Shown piece by piece: positions 35,509 through 44,806 of a stretch of DNA of 64,000 nt. A model generated the notes under the pieces. That model did no database searches, was not told where the DNA came from, and saw only the letters and a program-made list of their open reading frames with translations. Made by a program: the position numbers and the translations under genes. Source of the stretch: an uncultured Alphaproteobacteria bacterium (lineage in GTDB: Bacteria; Pseudomonadota; Alphaproteobacteria; HIMB59); contig CABYRQ010000001.1 of the NCBI GenBank assembly GCA_902521485.1, positions 186,001 through 250,000 on the forward strand, in the 5' to 3' direction. The stretch's first letter is position 1; each line of letters starts with the position of its first letter.

Positions 35509-36453
35509 AATTTTATTATTTAGTATAATTCCCGAACCACTATCAATCTGAATGATTTTTTTGGCCAAATAAGGACGATACTCTTTTTTAATAAAATTTG
35601 ACTTATTATTTTTATCATATATCACAACTGCCCTCTTATCTAAAATACCACATACATGTGAACATCCACACTCAGGTGTTATTATTAATTTAGATTGATC
35701 TAATAAATTTATCCATTTTTTGAAACTAGGTTTTAAAAAAAATTTATAATTTCTGTCTAATTTTAATATTTTAATTATTCTTTTTATATCATTACTTATA
35801 GTGAGATCAGTTGAAAAAGAAATATTTTTAGTTTTTTTTGAAATTTCTTTTATAAGTGAAATAAAGTCGTAATAAAAGTATTCATTATTAATCCATCTAC
35901 TTGATAAATGAATTAAGTAATCATATCGTAATTTATTTTTTAAAATTAAATTTATTTTCTTTGGTTGTTTAGAGATTGATAAACCCTCATAATTTAAAAT
36001 TTTGTCCATAAAAATTGTTTGGTGAATTAAATTTTTAATATCATCCCTCTTATATAAATAATTAGAATTAAAGAAAAAATTTAATATAAATCTCCTATAT
36101 TTATAATTTGAAAAATTTTTTTTGTATCTTGAAGAATAAATTATATTTACTTTCCATTTTGATTTTAAAAAAAATTTGTATAATTTGCCTTTTAAAGGTG
36201 AAAAATTTAATATTAAGTCAAATTTTCTAGAATTTATCTTTTTTATAGTTTGAATGGTATTTTCTATTACTATAATTTCATCAATAAAATCAAACATTTG
36301 AAGTAAATTTTTTGAAATTCCAGATATAATCATAGTTATTTTAGATTTAGGAAAGTCATTTTTTAATTTTTTCACTACTGGTAATGTTAAAATAGTATCT
36401 CCCAATCTATCATCTCTAATAATTGCTATATTTGATCTATTTTTAATTTTCAT
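35494..36453 (-). CDS. Glycosyltransferase family 9 (heptosyltransferase-like) protein
   Basis: This 319-residue protein begins IAIIRDDRLGDTILTLPVVKKLK ('iaiir...lGD.il..P....Lk'), the GT9 acceptor-side motif. The C-terminal part has LIITPECGCSHVCGILDKRAVVIYD, in which 'tp.sg..H.A' is replaced by 'PECGCSHVCG', a divergent version of the family motif. It is very Lys/Asn/Ile-rich, like the other surface-glycan genes here. It is convergent with the preceding GT9 gene with a 15-base overlap. Confidence 0.78.
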   Translation of the reverse strand: MKIKNRSNIAIIRDDRLGDTILTLPVVKKLKNDFPKSKITMIISGISKNLLQMFDFIDEIIVIENTIQTIKKINSRKFDLILNFSPLKGKLYKFFLKSKWKVNIIYSSRYKKNFSNYKYRRFILNFFFNSNYLYKRDDIKNLIHQTIFMDKILNYEGLSISKQPKKINLILKNKLRYDYLIHLSSRWINNEYFYYDFISLIKEISKKTKNISFSTDLTISNDIKRIIKILKLDRNYKFFLKPSFKKWINLLDQSKLIITPECGCSHVCGILDKRAVVIYDKNNKSNFIKKEYRPYLAKKIIQIDSGSGIILNNKILSYI

Positions 36454-36504
36454 TTTTTTATTTACAAATTTACAAATAAACTCTATTTATTTCTAAATGC
36501 ATAA

Positions 36505-36533
36505 TATTCATACTTTCTCATACACTCTATAAT
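36505..36533 (+). promoter_or_regulatory. Candidate promoter for the infC-rpmI-rplT-pheST-lepA block
   Basis: TATAAT, a perfect -10 element, lies at 36528-36533. Seventeen bases upstream, TATTCA at 36505-36510 is a weak -35 (three of six matches). A transcript would begin near 36540, about 16 bases before the probable infC start at 36556, leaving little room for a Shine-Dalgarno site. Spacing and the perfect -10 support it; strength is unknown. Confidence 0.45.
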
Positions 36534-36555
36534 TTGACTCTATCTAACATACATT

Positions 36556-37101
36556 TTGAATAGACCCTTTAATAGAAATAATAACTTTCGTGGCAAGAAA
36601 GATCTTCATAAGATAAATAACTTTATTAGTTCCGAAGAAGTAAGAGTTATATTAGATGATGGTGAACAACTTGGGGTTATGAATAAAAAAGAGGCTATAA
36701 GCATCGCTCAAGGTAGAGGTATGGACTTGGTTGAGATTGCCCCAAACAATAAACCCCCTGTGTGTAAAATTGTCGATTATGGCAAATTTAAATATCAAGA
36801 ACAAAAAAAGAAAAACGAGGCAAAAAAAAAGCAGAAAGTAATTGAAACCAAAGAACTTAAAATTAGACCGGGTACTGGTGATCACGATTATCAAGTAAAA
36901 ATAAAGAACGCTCAAAAATTTCTTAAAGAGGGAAATAGAGTTAAATTTAGCTTAAGGTTTAAGGGCAGAGAAATGGAACACTCTAATTTAGGCATAGAAA
37001 TGCTTAAAAGAGTAAAAAATGACTTAGAGGATATTATTAGAGTTGAAATGGAACCTAAAATTGAAGGAAGACAAGCTTTCCTCGTTGTTGCACCAAAATA
37101 A
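36556..37101 (+). CDS. infC: Translation initiation factor IF-3
   Basis: This 181-residue protein has an IF3 N-terminal domain (VRVILDDGEQLGVMNKKEAISIA and MDLVEIAPNNKPPVCKIVDYGKF-type residues, about 29-85), a Lys-rich linker (KKKNEAKKKQKVIE) and an IF3 C-terminal domain (KELKIRPGTGDHDYQVKI and MEHSNLGIEML). It controls start-codon fidelity. No ATG precedes the conserved region; TTG 36556 is the best candidate, in line with infC genes elsewhere that use rare start codons for autoregulation. The thrS gene that often lies upstream is absent. rpmI and rplT follow. Confidence 0.94.
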   Translation: MNRPFNRNNNFRGKKDLHKINNFISSEEVRVILDDGEQLGVMNKKEAISIAQGRGMDLVEIAPNNKPPVCKIVDYGKFKYQEQKKKNEAKKKQKVIETKELKIRPGTGDHDYQVKIKNAQKFLKEGNRVKFSLRFKGREMEHSNLGIEMLKRVKNDLEDIIRVEMEPKIEGRQAFLVVAPK

Positions 37102-37109
37102 ATTTTATG

Positions 37110-37190
37110 ATAACTAATTGACTTCGATAAGTCGAAAAGGCTTTAACAATAGGGTATGCCTTAAGACTTAGTAAACAAACCTAAAAGGAG
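37110..37190 (+). ncRNA. Structured leader before rpmI-rplT (candidate autoregulatory element)
   Basis: The 94 bases between infC and rpmI contain a perfect hairpin GACTT-CGAT-AAGTC at 37120-37133 and a second one with arms AAGGC (37137-37141) and GCCTT (37158-37162). A second copy of GACTT at 37165-37169 can pair with the same AAGTC (37129-37133), giving two mutually exclusive folds. A strong Shine-Dalgarno AAGGAG lies just before rpmI. In E. coli and Bacillus, L20 represses this operon by binding a leader that mimics 23S rRNA, so an L20-responsive element is plausible. No homology to a known leader class was established. Confidence 0.45.
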
Positions 37191-37195
37191 AAAAA

Positions 37196-37396
37196 ATGCC
37201 CAAACTTAAAACAAAAAGTAGTGTAAAAAAACGCTTCAAAAAAACCTCGTCTGGGAAATTAGTTGTCGGAAACGTTGGTAAACGTCATGGCATGTCTAAA
37301 AGAACAAACTCTTTTATAAGAAATTCAAAAGGTACAAGAGTTTTATCAAAATCTGCATCAATAATAATTGACTCAATGATGCCATATTCTAAATAG
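37196..37396 (+). CDS. rpmI: 50S ribosomal protein L35
   Basis: This 66-residue, very basic protein starts [20 protein letters not shown] ('pKmKTk..a.KRFk.TgsGk'), the standard L35 N-terminus, and continues [18 protein letters not shown]. Length and motif are canonical. A good Shine-Dalgarno (AAAGGAG) precedes ATG 37196. It sits between infC and rplT in the usual order, with a structured leader upstream. Confidence 0.96.
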   Translation: MPKLKTKSSVKKRFKKTSSGKLVVGNVGKRHGMSKRTNSFIRNSKGTRVLSKSASIIIDSMMPYSK

Positions 37397-37412
37397 GTTA
37401 AGGAGATACATT

Positions 37413-37772
37413 ATGCCAAGAGTTAAAAGAGGAGTTACAGCAAGAGCTAAACATAAAAAAGTTTTTGAATTTACAAAAGGTCATCGTGGTAGAAGAAAGA
37501 ATGTTTATAGAGTAGCTACACAAAGCATGGATAAAGCCCTCCAATATGCTTATCGCGATAGAAGAAATAAAAAAAGAGACTTCAGGGGACTTTGGATTCA
37601 AAGAATTAACGCTGGTGTTAGAGAACATGGTTTAACATATGCAAAATTTATTAATGGATTAAAGAAGGCTAATATCGAAATCAATAGAAAAATTCTCTCT
37701 GAAATTGCATTTCATGAACCTGCTGCTTTCAAATCAATAGTTGAGAAAGCAAAGGCTAATTTAGCCAACTAA
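37413..37772 (+). CDS. rplT: 50S ribosomal protein L20
   Basis: This 119-residue protein starts [20 protein letters not shown] ('pRvkrGv.ar.rHkkvl..akG') and contains [20 protein letters not shown] and [20 protein letters not shown], all diagnostic of L20. It is an early assembly protein that binds 23S rRNA and in characterised bacteria represses its own operon. A Shine-Dalgarno AAGGAG lies upstream of the ATG. pheS follows after 6 bases. Confidence 0.97.
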   Translation: MPRVKRGVTARAKHKKVFEFTKGHRGRRKNVYRVATQSMDKALQYAYRDRRNKKRDFRGLWIQRINAGVREHGLTYAKFINGLKKANIEINRKILSEIAFHEPAAFKSIVEKAKANLAN

Positions 37773-37778
37773 ATTAAA

Positions 37779-38828
37779 ATGGACATTAAAAAAGTCCTAA
37801 TTCAAGCCAAAAAAGATATAGAACTGTGTTCTAATCAAAGAGACTTACAAGACATTAAAGTAGCTTATTTAGGAAAAAAAGGAAAAATAACTGAGTTACT
37901 AAAAAGTTTAAAAGATCTTTCGTTAGAAGAAAAAAAAAATACGGGAGCAAAATTAAACTTGTTAAGAATTGAGGTTGATAATCTTATAAGAAATAAATCT
38001 GATAAATTAAAAATCCAAGAAATTAATACAAAATTACAAAATGAAGCTATCGACATAAGCTTTCCTCCTCCAAATTCAATAAATTCAAAAGTTCACCCAA
38101 TATCAAAAACATTTGATGAGGTTATTAATATTTTTGGATCAATGGGTTATTCTGTTGCTGAAGGACCTGATATTGAAACAGATTATTTTAATTTTTCTGC
38201 TCTCAATATACCCGAAAATCATCCTGCCCGAGAAATGCAGGATACTTTCTATATAAATGACAAGGATAAAAATGACAAACCTTATGTTTTAAGAACACAT
38301 ACAAGTCCAGTTCAAATTAGAACTCTACTAGATCAGAAACCCCCAGTAAAAATAATTGCTCCAGGAAGAACTTACAGGTGTGACTCAGACTCAACACATT
38401 CCCCGATGTTCCATCAAGTTGAGGGATTATTGATAAATGAAAATGCGAATATGGGAGATTTGAAGGGAACTCTGATTGAATTTTGCAAACAATTTTTTAA
38501 TGTACAAAATTTAAAAGTTAGGTTTCGACCTAGTTACTTCCCTTTTACAGAGCCTTCAGCAGAGATGGATATCGCTTATGAGATAGTAAATAACAAAATT
38601 CAGTTAGGCCAAGGTGAACGTTGGCTTGAAATTCTTGGTTGTGGGATGGTAAACCCTATAGTTTTGAAAAATTGCAATGTAGATACAAATATTTTTCAAG
38701 GTTTTGCATTTGGAGTAGGCTTAGATAGAATCACAATGTTAAAATATGGTCTAACTGACATAAGATCATTTTTTAGTGGAAATTTAAGTTGGATTGCTAA
38801 TAACGGTTTTACGATAGGAGATTATTAG
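37779..38828 (+). CDS. pheS: Phenylalanine--tRNA ligase alpha subunit
   Basis: This 349-residue class-II synthetase subunit has an N-terminal coiled-coil arm (about 1-85) for tRNA contact. Then comes HPISKTFDEVINIFGSMGY, EGPDIETDYFNFSALNIPENHPAR (motif 1 region), RTHTSPVQIRTL, RTYRCDSDSTHSPMFHQVEG (motif 2), RFRPSYFPFTEPSAEMDI and FAFGVGLDRITMLKYG (motif 3). It charges tRNA-Phe as part of an alpha2-beta2 enzyme with PheT. Its stop is adjacent to the GTG start of pheT. Confidence 0.97.
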   Translation: MDIKKVLIQAKKDIELCSNQRDLQDIKVAYLGKKGKITELLKSLKDLSLEEKKNTGAKLNLLRIEVDNLIRNKSDKLKIQEINTKLQNEAIDISFPPPNSINSKVHPISKTFDEVINIFGSMGYSVAEGPDIETDYFNFSALNIPENHPAREMQDTFYINDKDKNDKPYVLRTHTSPVQIRTLLDQKPPVKIIAPGRTYRCDSDSTHSPMFHQVEGLLINENANMGDLKGTLIEFCKQFFNVQNLKVRFRPSYFPFTEPSAEMDIAYEIVNNKIQLGQGERWLEILGCGMVNPIVLKNCNVDTNIFQGFAFGVGLDRITMLKYGLTDIRSFFSGNLSWIANNGFTIGDY

Positions 38829-41221
38829 TGAAGTTTAGTTATAGTTGGTTGTGCGAACATTTAGAGACAGATAAAACTGCAATTGAAATTGGTGATGCGC
38901 TGACAAATTTGGGACTTGAGCTGGAGAGTTTTACTGATTATTCCTCATATTCAAAATTCGTTGTAGCTACAATTAAAGATTTTAAAAAACATCCTAATGC
39001 AGATAGATTGAATATTTGTAAAGTTGATGATGGAACCAATACATATCAAGTAATTTGTGGAGCAAATAATGTAAAGAAGGGATTAAAAGGAATATTTGCT
39101 AAAGATGGAATGTATATTCCAGGAACTCAGATACATTTAAAAAAAGGTAAAATTCGAGGAGAAATATCTGAAGGTATGCTTTTATCAGAGAGAGAACTTA
39201 ACTTGAGTGATAATCATGAGGGCATTATTGAGTTATTAGGTAATTTTGAAAATGGCACTTCAGCAATAGAAGCATTGAAATTAAATGATCCTATATTTGA
39301 AATAGGCATTACTCCAAATAGAGGAGACTGTCTAGGCATTAGAGGAGTTGCAAGAGATTTATCTGCTAAGGGCTTTGGAAAATTAAAACCTTTAAAATTT
39401 GATAAAATTGAGCATTTAGAATTTGAAAGTCCAATCTCATGGAATATTAAAAATGATGATAATAGCTGTGAATATGTAGTAAGTAGGTATTTTAAAAACG
39501 TAAGCAATTCCAAATCACCAGATTGGTTACAAAAAAAACTTCTAAGCCTTGGCTTAAGACCAATCAATGCTTTGGTTGATATTACAAATTTTATCACTCT
39601 CGATTTAGGCAGACCTTTGCACGTATTCGATGCAGATAAAGTTGAAAAACAACTTGATATGAGACTTGCGAATTCAAATGAAAAAATTCTTGCTTTAGAC
39701 AACAAAGAATACAGCTTAGACGTAAACACAACTGTTATAGCTGACAGTAAAAATACCCTAGCTATTGCAGGAATTATTGGTGGTGATTTCAGTGGATGTA
39801 CTGATGATACTAAAAATGTATTTCTTGAAGTAGCTCTTTTTAACCCAAATAGTGTAGCAAAAACAGGGAGATCTCTTGGTATAAATTCAGACGCCAGGTA
39901 TCGCTTTGAAAGAGGCTTGGATAAAAATATGGTAATTGAAGGTTTGGAATACGCGTCATATTTAATAAACAAAATTTGTGGGGGAACAGTTAGCAAAAAT
40001 ATAGAAGCTGGAAAACTACTAAAGCATGAACATAAAATAAATTATAATTTTGATTATTTTAATAAGGTAATCGGTTTCGAATTAGACTCACAAAAACAAA
40101 AAAAAATATTAAGTAACCTAAAATTTCAAATCATTGAGATTAATGATAAAGAATGCGATCTCTTAGTACCAACATGGAGGAATGATATAAAAAATAAAAT
40201 CGATATTGTTGAAGAGATTATAAGAATTTATGGATATGAAAATATAAAAGTAAGTGTACCCTCCACATCAACAGATGATGTATCAAAAATAAATAATTCA
40301 TCGATTAATAAAAAATTTAAAGCAATAAAGAAACTAAAAAAAACCTTGTTAGCAAATGGTATCTCTGAAGTTGTTACTTTTTCTTTTCATTCAACTAAAG
40401 CTCACGAAATCTTGAAAGGAGATGCAACTCTAAAAATTTCTAATGCAATAAGCGATGATCAATCTTTTATGAGAAATTCTATGATATTTAACCATTTAGA
40501 AAGTGCGGAATTAAATTTTAAAAAGGGTTTTAAAAAAATAAAATTATTTGAAATAGGACCTATTTATAACTCATCCCAATCACAAGAAAATATATTATCA
40601 TTGCTTATTTCTTCTGAAGAAAATAAAAATTCTATTTATAAATCAGAAAAATTTAATTTTTATTCTTTATCAAAATTATTATCAAATTTAATAAGCTCTT
40701 TAAATTTTGATATAAAACAATTTCATATTTCAAGATCAACCTCGAATATATATCATCCAGGTCAATCCGCTGAACTTTATATGGGTAAAAAATTAATAGC
40801 CAGATATGGAAAAGTGCATCCATTAGTTATGGAGGAATTCTCTAAACTTAAAGACACTTATGCGATTGAAATATTCTTTGAAAATCTTCCAATAGACTCA
40901 ATTATTAGAATTACCACTAACAACATATTAGACTCTCAATTTCAATTCAGTGAAAAAGACTTTTCATTCATATTCGAAAGAGAGCAAAATTTATTTGAAG
41001 TCCAAAGATTTGTTAATGGTGTAGATAAAAACTTAATTAAGAGTGTAGAATTTTTTGATTTGTATGAATCAAAAGACTTAGGGGATAATAGTAAAAGTGT
41101 AACTTTTAGGGTCACTATTCAATCAAAAGATAAAACCCTTGAAGATAAGGATTTAGATCAACTCCACAAAAATATTTTAGAAAAAGTATCTAATAAATTT
41201 AAAGCAAAAATTAGAAGTTAA
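38828..41221 (+). CDS. pheT: Phenylalanine--tRNA ligase beta subunit
   Basis: This 797-residue subunit starts at GTG (GTGAAGTTTAGTTATAGTTG). It begins [20 protein letters not shown] and has a tRNA-binding OB domain near 40-150 ([25 protein letters not shown]), a B3/B4 editing domain near 200-370 ([16 protein letters not shown]), B5 near 400-470, a catalytic-like domain, and a C-terminal FDX-ACB domain ([19 protein letters not shown]). It is the full-length bacterial form. It is coupled to pheS upstream and lepA downstream by one-base overlaps. Confidence 0.96.
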   Translation: MKFSYSWLCEHLETDKTAIEIGDALTNLGLELESFTDYSSYSKFVVATIKDFKKHPNADRLNICKVDDGTNTYQVICGANNVKKGLKGIFAKDGMYIPGTQIHLKKGKIRGEISEGMLLSERELNLSDNHEGIIELLGNFENGTSAIEALKLNDPIFEIGITPNRGDCLGIRGVARDLSAKGFGKLKPLKFDKIEHLEFESPISWNIKNDDNSCEYVVSRYFKNVSNSKSPDWLQKKLLSLGLRPINALVDITNFITLDLGRPLHVFDADKVEKQLDMRLANSNEKILALDNKEYSLDVNTTVIADSKNTLAIAGIIGGDFSGCTDDTKNVFLEVALFNPNSVAKTGRSLGINSDARYRFERGLDKNMVIEGLEYASYLINKICGGTVSKNIEAGKLLKHEHKINYNFDYFNKVIGFELDSQKQKKILSNLKFQIIEINDKECDLLVPTWRNDIKNKIDIVEEIIRIYGYENIKVSVPSTSTDDVSKINNSSINKKFKAIKKLKKTLLANGISEVVTFSFHSTKAHEILKGDATLKISNAISDDQSFMRNSMIFNHLESAELNFKKGFKKIKLFEIGPIYNSSQSQENILSLLISSEENKNSIYKSEKFNFYSLSKLLSNLISSLNFDIKQFHISRSTSNIYHPGQSAELYMGKKLIARYGKVHPLVMEEFSKLKDTYAIEIFFENLPIDSIIRITTNNILDSQFQFSEKDFSFIFEREQNLFEVQRFVNGVDKNLIKSVEFFDLYESKDLGDNSKSVTFRVTIQSKDKTLEDKDLDQLHKNILEKVSNKFKAKIRS

Positions 41222-43020
41222 TGGAAATTTCTAAAATTAGAAATTTTTCAATAATAGCTCACATTGATCATGGCAAATCAACACTTGCTGATAGGATAAT
41301 TGAAATTTGTGGAGGAATGGATGATCGAACAAAAAAAGATCAAGTTTTAGACTCAATGGAAATCGAAAGAGAAAGAGGGATCACAATAAAAGCACAAACA
41401 GTAAGATTAAACTATAAAAATAAAAAAGGTGAACAATATCAGCTCAATATACTTGATACACCTGGACATGTTGATTTTTCGTATGAAGTTTCAAGATCTC
41501 TTTCTGCATGTGAGGGTTCCGTATTAGTTGTTGATAGCACACAGGGAGTTGAGGCACAAACACTTGCTAATGCATATCAAGCAATTGATGTAAATCATGA
41601 AATACTCCCAGTTCTTAATAAGGCAGATCTACCTGCTTCTGAACCGGATAGAGTAAAAGAGGATATTGAGCAGACAATAGGAATAGATACCTCGGAAGCA
41701 CATCTTGTTTCTGCAAAAACTGGACTAGGTGTTAAAGATTTATTAGATCAAATTGTTGAAAAACTTCCCTCTCCAAGCACAAATGAGAAAAATCTAAAGG
41801 CCCTTTTAGTTGACAGTTGGTATGACAATTATTTAGGGGTAACAGTTTTGGTAAGAGTGCTAGATGGTGTAATAAAAAAGGGAATGAAAGTTAAGTTCTT
41901 ATCCAATAATCAACAATACAACATAGATAGAATTGGATATTTCACACCTGAAATTAATTATTGCGACGAACTAGGCCCCGGAGAAATAGGTTTTATTAAT
42001 GCAAGTATAAAGTCAGTTGCTGATTGCAAAGTTGGTGATACAATTGCAGAATTAAATGATCAAAAAATAAAAGCACTTCCTGGTTTCAAGCCATCATTGC
42101 CAGTAGTATTTTGTGGAATATACCCAGTTGATACATCAGACTATGAAAGGCTCAAAGAAAGTTTCGAAAAGCTTGCCCTGAATGACTCTAGTTTTACATA
42201 TGAAAATGAAACTAGTGCAGCTTTAGGTTATGGATTTAGATGTGGTTTTTTAGGACTACTTCATTTAGAAGTTACAACAGAAAGACTCAGAAGAGAATTT
42301 GATCTAGATTTAATCACAACCGCACCCGGAGTTGTCTACAAAGTTATAGATAGGAATATAAATGAGAGCGTAATAAGAAATCCATCTGAGTTACCTGATC
42401 CAGCAGAAATAGATAAAATTTTAGAACCATGGGTTAAATCTACCATTATAGTACCACAAGATTATTTAGGTGGAGTTATAACGCTTTGCATTGAAAAAAG
42501 AGGCAAACAAAAAAACCTCAATATACAAAACAACAGGGCTATTTTAGAAATGGAATTACCTTTGAATGAAATTGTTATAGACTTTTATGATAAATTGAAA
42601 TCTTACTCAAAAGGTTATGCTAGTTTTGATTATCAAGTTCATGACTATTTTGAGGGAGATTTAGTAAAACTAAATATTCTTGTAAATTCAGAAACTGTTG
42701 ATGCTTTCTCAAATATTGTCCATAAAACTAGAGCTGAAACAATTGGTAGAAGGATATGTAATAAGCTCAAAGATCTAATTCCAAGACAAAACTTTCAAAT
42801 TCCAATTCAAGCAGCAATTTATGGAAAAATTATTGCCAGAGAGACTATTAAAGCTTTTAGAAAAGATGTTACCGCAAAACTATATGGAGGAGATGTAAGT
42901 AGAAAGAAAAAACTACTTGAAAAACAAAAAAAAGGTAAGAAAAGAATGAAACAGTTTGGTAACGTTGAGATACCCCAGACTGCTTTTTTTGAGGCTTTGA
43001 AAATAGGAGACAACGAATAA
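41221..43020 (+). CDS. lepA: Elongation factor 4 (LepA)
   Basis: This 599-residue translational GTPase has G1 [15 protein letters not shown] near residue 12, the switch region [14 protein letters not shown]3 [13 protein letters not shown] near 79, G4 LNKADLPA near 132 and G5 VSAKTGLGV near 163. EF-Tu domain 2, EF-G domain III/V-like regions ([20 protein letters not shown]) and the unique C-terminal domain ([22 protein letters not shown]) follow. It acts on stalled or mispositioned ribosomes. The length and domains are canonical. Its start overlaps pheT by one base. Confidence 0.96.
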   Translation: MEISKIRNFSIIAHIDHGKSTLADRIIEICGGMDDRTKKDQVLDSMEIERERGITIKAQTVRLNYKNKKGEQYQLNILDTPGHVDFSYEVSRSLSACEGSVLVVDSTQGVEAQTLANAYQAIDVNHEILPVLNKADLPASEPDRVKEDIEQTIGIDTSEAHLVSAKTGLGVKDLLDQIVEKLPSPSTNEKNLKALLVDSWYDNYLGVTVLVRVLDGVIKKGMKVKFLSNNQQYNIDRIGYFTPEINYCDELGPGEIGFINASIKSVADCKVGDTIAELNDQKIKALPGFKPSLPVVFCGIYPVDTSDYERLKESFEKLALNDSSFTYENETSAALGYGFRCGFLGLLHLEVTTERLRREFDLDLITTAPGVVYKVIDRNINESVIRNPSELPDPAEIDKILEPWVKSTIIVPQDYLGGVITLCIEKRGKQKNLNIQNNRAILEMELPLNEIVIDFYDKLKSYSKGYASFDYQVHDYFEGDLVKLNILVNSETVDAFSNIVHKTRAETIGRRICNKLKDLIPRQNFQIPIQAAIYGKIIARETIKAFRKDVTAKLYGGDVSRKKKLLEKQKKGKKRMKQFGNVEIPQTAFFEALKIGDNE

Positions 43021-43026
43021 TTTCGA

Positions 43027-43048
43027 TGCAATATAATAAAATATTGTA
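43027..43048 (+). terminator. Weak hairpin after lepA (possible terminator)
   Basis: Seven bases after the lepA stop, TGCAATAT (43027-43034) pairs with ATATTGTA (43041-43048), including one G-U pair, around the loop AATAAA. A T-rich but interrupted stretch follows. The stem is AT-rich and weak, so termination efficiency is doubtful. Its place between convergent transcription units supports the call. Confidence 0.35.
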
Positions 43049-43087
43049 ATTTAAATTAATCAATATTTAATTAATTTCTACTGACTT

Positions 43088-43836
43088 TTAATTATTAAAT
43101 TTTAGTATTATTTCTTTTCTGTTTTTCTTGTTAGGTCTATCTAATTTATCAGGTAAGCTTATGTAATTTCCTAGTCTTTTTGGAGACCTAGAAAATGATA
43201 TTTCTATAGTCTCTGGCACTCCTTTTTCATCACAATCATCATTGTTGTTTGCGTGTATATGAGATAACTCTAAATCAATTTTTTTTATAAAATCTGAAAT
43301 TCTATCTAAATTTTGACCACATTTGTGAAACTCTATAATAATACCAACAAATTTTTTTTGATGATGAATTATTTCATTAATAATTTCATATTCACTCCCC
43401 TCTATATCAATTTTTAAAAATATATTTTCTTTCTTTGTAAAATTTAGTGCTTCTTCAAATGAAATAGAATTACTAAGAGTATTACTAATAAATTTAGGTA
43501 CAAAATTTTTATTATTAAAAAATTGATAAAATTTTTTCTTTGTTAAATAATTTCTAAAATATTTTGCAAAAGATAATCTCTTAAACTTTTTTAAAGCTTC
43601 TAATTTCTGATTTTCCCAAAAGGTCTCATTTATTGATCCATCAAATGCAATTAAATCAATTTTATTTTTATTTAAAAAATCTTTCTCAAAATCCCAATTA
43701 GTTGAAATTCCAAAACTAATTAAACATTCTGATTTGTAAAGAGAGTTACTTTCAACTAAATAACCCCCATATCATAACGACTACCAATTCTTAGTAATTT
43801 ATAACTATATTGAGGTTTAAAAATACTAGGAAGCAT
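43088..43836 (-). pseudogene. FkbM-family methyltransferase, broken by a single-base frameshift
   Basis: On the minus strand, ATG 43836 opens MLPSIFKPQYSYKLLRIGSRYDMG, then the frame hits a stop. Reading on in the next frame from a run of five G residues (plus-strand C run 43764-43768) continues GYLVESNSLYKSECLISFGIS to a stop at 43088, about 225 residues with no Met. The junction matches the family pattern 'RIGs.yDGGYlv.......lisfGi'. LKIDIEGSEYEII and IIIEFHKCG are further FkbM (Methyltransf_21) hallmarks. Adding one G would restore a frame of about 250 codons. This is therefore a frameshifted gene, a homopolymer phase variant, or a sequencing error. It would O-methylate a sugar or glycan. 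Confidence 0.75.
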
Positions 43837-43892
43837 AAAACGTATTATTATTATTTAAGATATATCAATTTTAGCCTATAAGATATATCTAT

Positions 43893-43982
43893 GGAGAGAT
43901 GGCCGAGTGGTTTAAGGCGCACGCCTGGAACGCGTGTATAGGGGCAACTCTATCGTGGGTTCGAATCCCACTCTCTCCGCCA
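43893..43982 (+). tRNA. tRNA-Ser (anticodon GGA)
   Basis: This 90-base tRNA starts GGAGAGA and closes with TCTCTCC, G and an encoded CCA. The anticodon stem CACGC/GCGTG encloses the loop CTGGAAC, giving anticodon GGA (Ser, codons TCC/TCT). A long variable arm (TATAGGGGCAACTCTA region) and the T-loop GGTTCGAATCC are typical of class II tRNAs. It sits inside a patch of surface-sugar genes, and a glycosyltransferase begins five bases after CCA. Confidence 0.97.
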
Positions 43983-43987
43983 AAAAA

Positions 43988-44806
43988 ATGACAGAAACAA
44001 TTGGGTATAATCTTAGAAAATTTGTAAGAAAATTCACAGAGTTTCCATTGGTTGAAATCAAAGACAGACAAACTCAATTCAAATCAAATAATAAAATCCC
44101 ACCAAATGTCTACCAAACATGGGAGTCTAGATTACTTGGAAAAACTCATGCTAAATCCATTCAAGAATTCAGAGAAAATAATCCAACATTATCTTTCTAT
44201 TTATTTGAAAAAGAAAAAAGAGACGATTATATGGCGTCAAATTGGGGTAGGGAGGATATTTCAAATATTTACTTTAAGAGTATTTTTGGTCCAATGAAAG
44301 CTGATATTTTTCGTTATTGTATTTTATATGAACTAGGTGGTTATTATTTTGACATTGCTAAAGGTTGCAAATGTCCACTAAATCAACTGCATGATAGTAA
44401 TCACATAGGCGTTCTAACATATGAAGACACAATTTGTTATTATCCACCAAATGACCCCAAACTTTTTTCATTAATTAGACCTTTTAATAATATTCTACAA
44501 TGGGGACTTGCATTTTCAGAAAAAAATTTATTTTTAGAGAATTTAATTAATAATATTTGTTCAGACTATAAATTATACAAAGATAAAGTTTTCAATAGTC
44601 CAAAGACAGCTATTTTAAACTTTACTGGGCCAGGTATGTACACAAAAGTGATGAGAAACTTTATTTTAAAAAATGATATATCTAATTTGTCTGAACTAGA
44701 TATAAAATTTAATAATAATGGAATATTTAAACTAAAGGGCTCCTCAGTCAGACATTACATAGTACCTAGTTATACCTATCAGAAAAACTCAAAAATAGTC
44801 AGTTAG
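43988..44806 (+). CDS. OCH1/GT32-like glycosyltransferase (sugar-binding DXD-region family)
   Basis: This 272-residue protein is taken from ATG 43988; the frame runs back through the tRNA, but that part is not protein-like. Family features are [12 protein letters not shown] ('IPkiihqtW'), [21 protein letters not shown] at 103-123 ('..sDl.Ry..Ly..GGiY.D.D'), and [13 protein letters not shown] ('..tGp...t'). The usual DXD metal motif reads FDIA (Asp122, Ala124), so the second acid is missing. It probably decorates LPS or capsule. It starts 5 bases after the tRNA-Ser CCA end and shares an 8-base 3' overlap with the convergent GT9 gene. Confidence 0.8.
   Translation: MTETIGYNLRKFVRKFTEFPLVEIKDRQTQFKSNNKIPPNVYQTWESRLLGKTHAKSIQEFRENNPTLSFYLFEKEKRDDYMASNWGREDISNIYFKSIFGPMKADIFRYCILYELGGYYFDIAKGCKCPLNQLHDSNHIGVLTYEDTICYYPPNDPKLFSLIRPFNNILQWGLAFSEKNLFLENLINNICSDYKLYKDKVFNSPKTAILNFTGPGMYTKVMRNFILKNDISNLSELDIKFNNNGIFKLKGSSVRHYIVPSYTYQKNSKIVS

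Noticed and set aside
39214-39996. Minus-strand 260-codon frame inside pheT
   Set aside because: Long but antisense to intact pheT; its sequence mirrors pheT codons and shows no domain.
43934-43987. Start of the GT32-like protein within the tRNA
   Set aside because: The first 18 codons translate the tRNA T-arm (IVGSNPTLS), a known annotation artefact; ATG 43988 is used instead.
43889-44077. Minus-strand frame over the tRNA-Ser
   Set aside because: The product '[14 protein letters not shown]...' type sequence is the well-known spurious translation of antisense tRNA-Ser.
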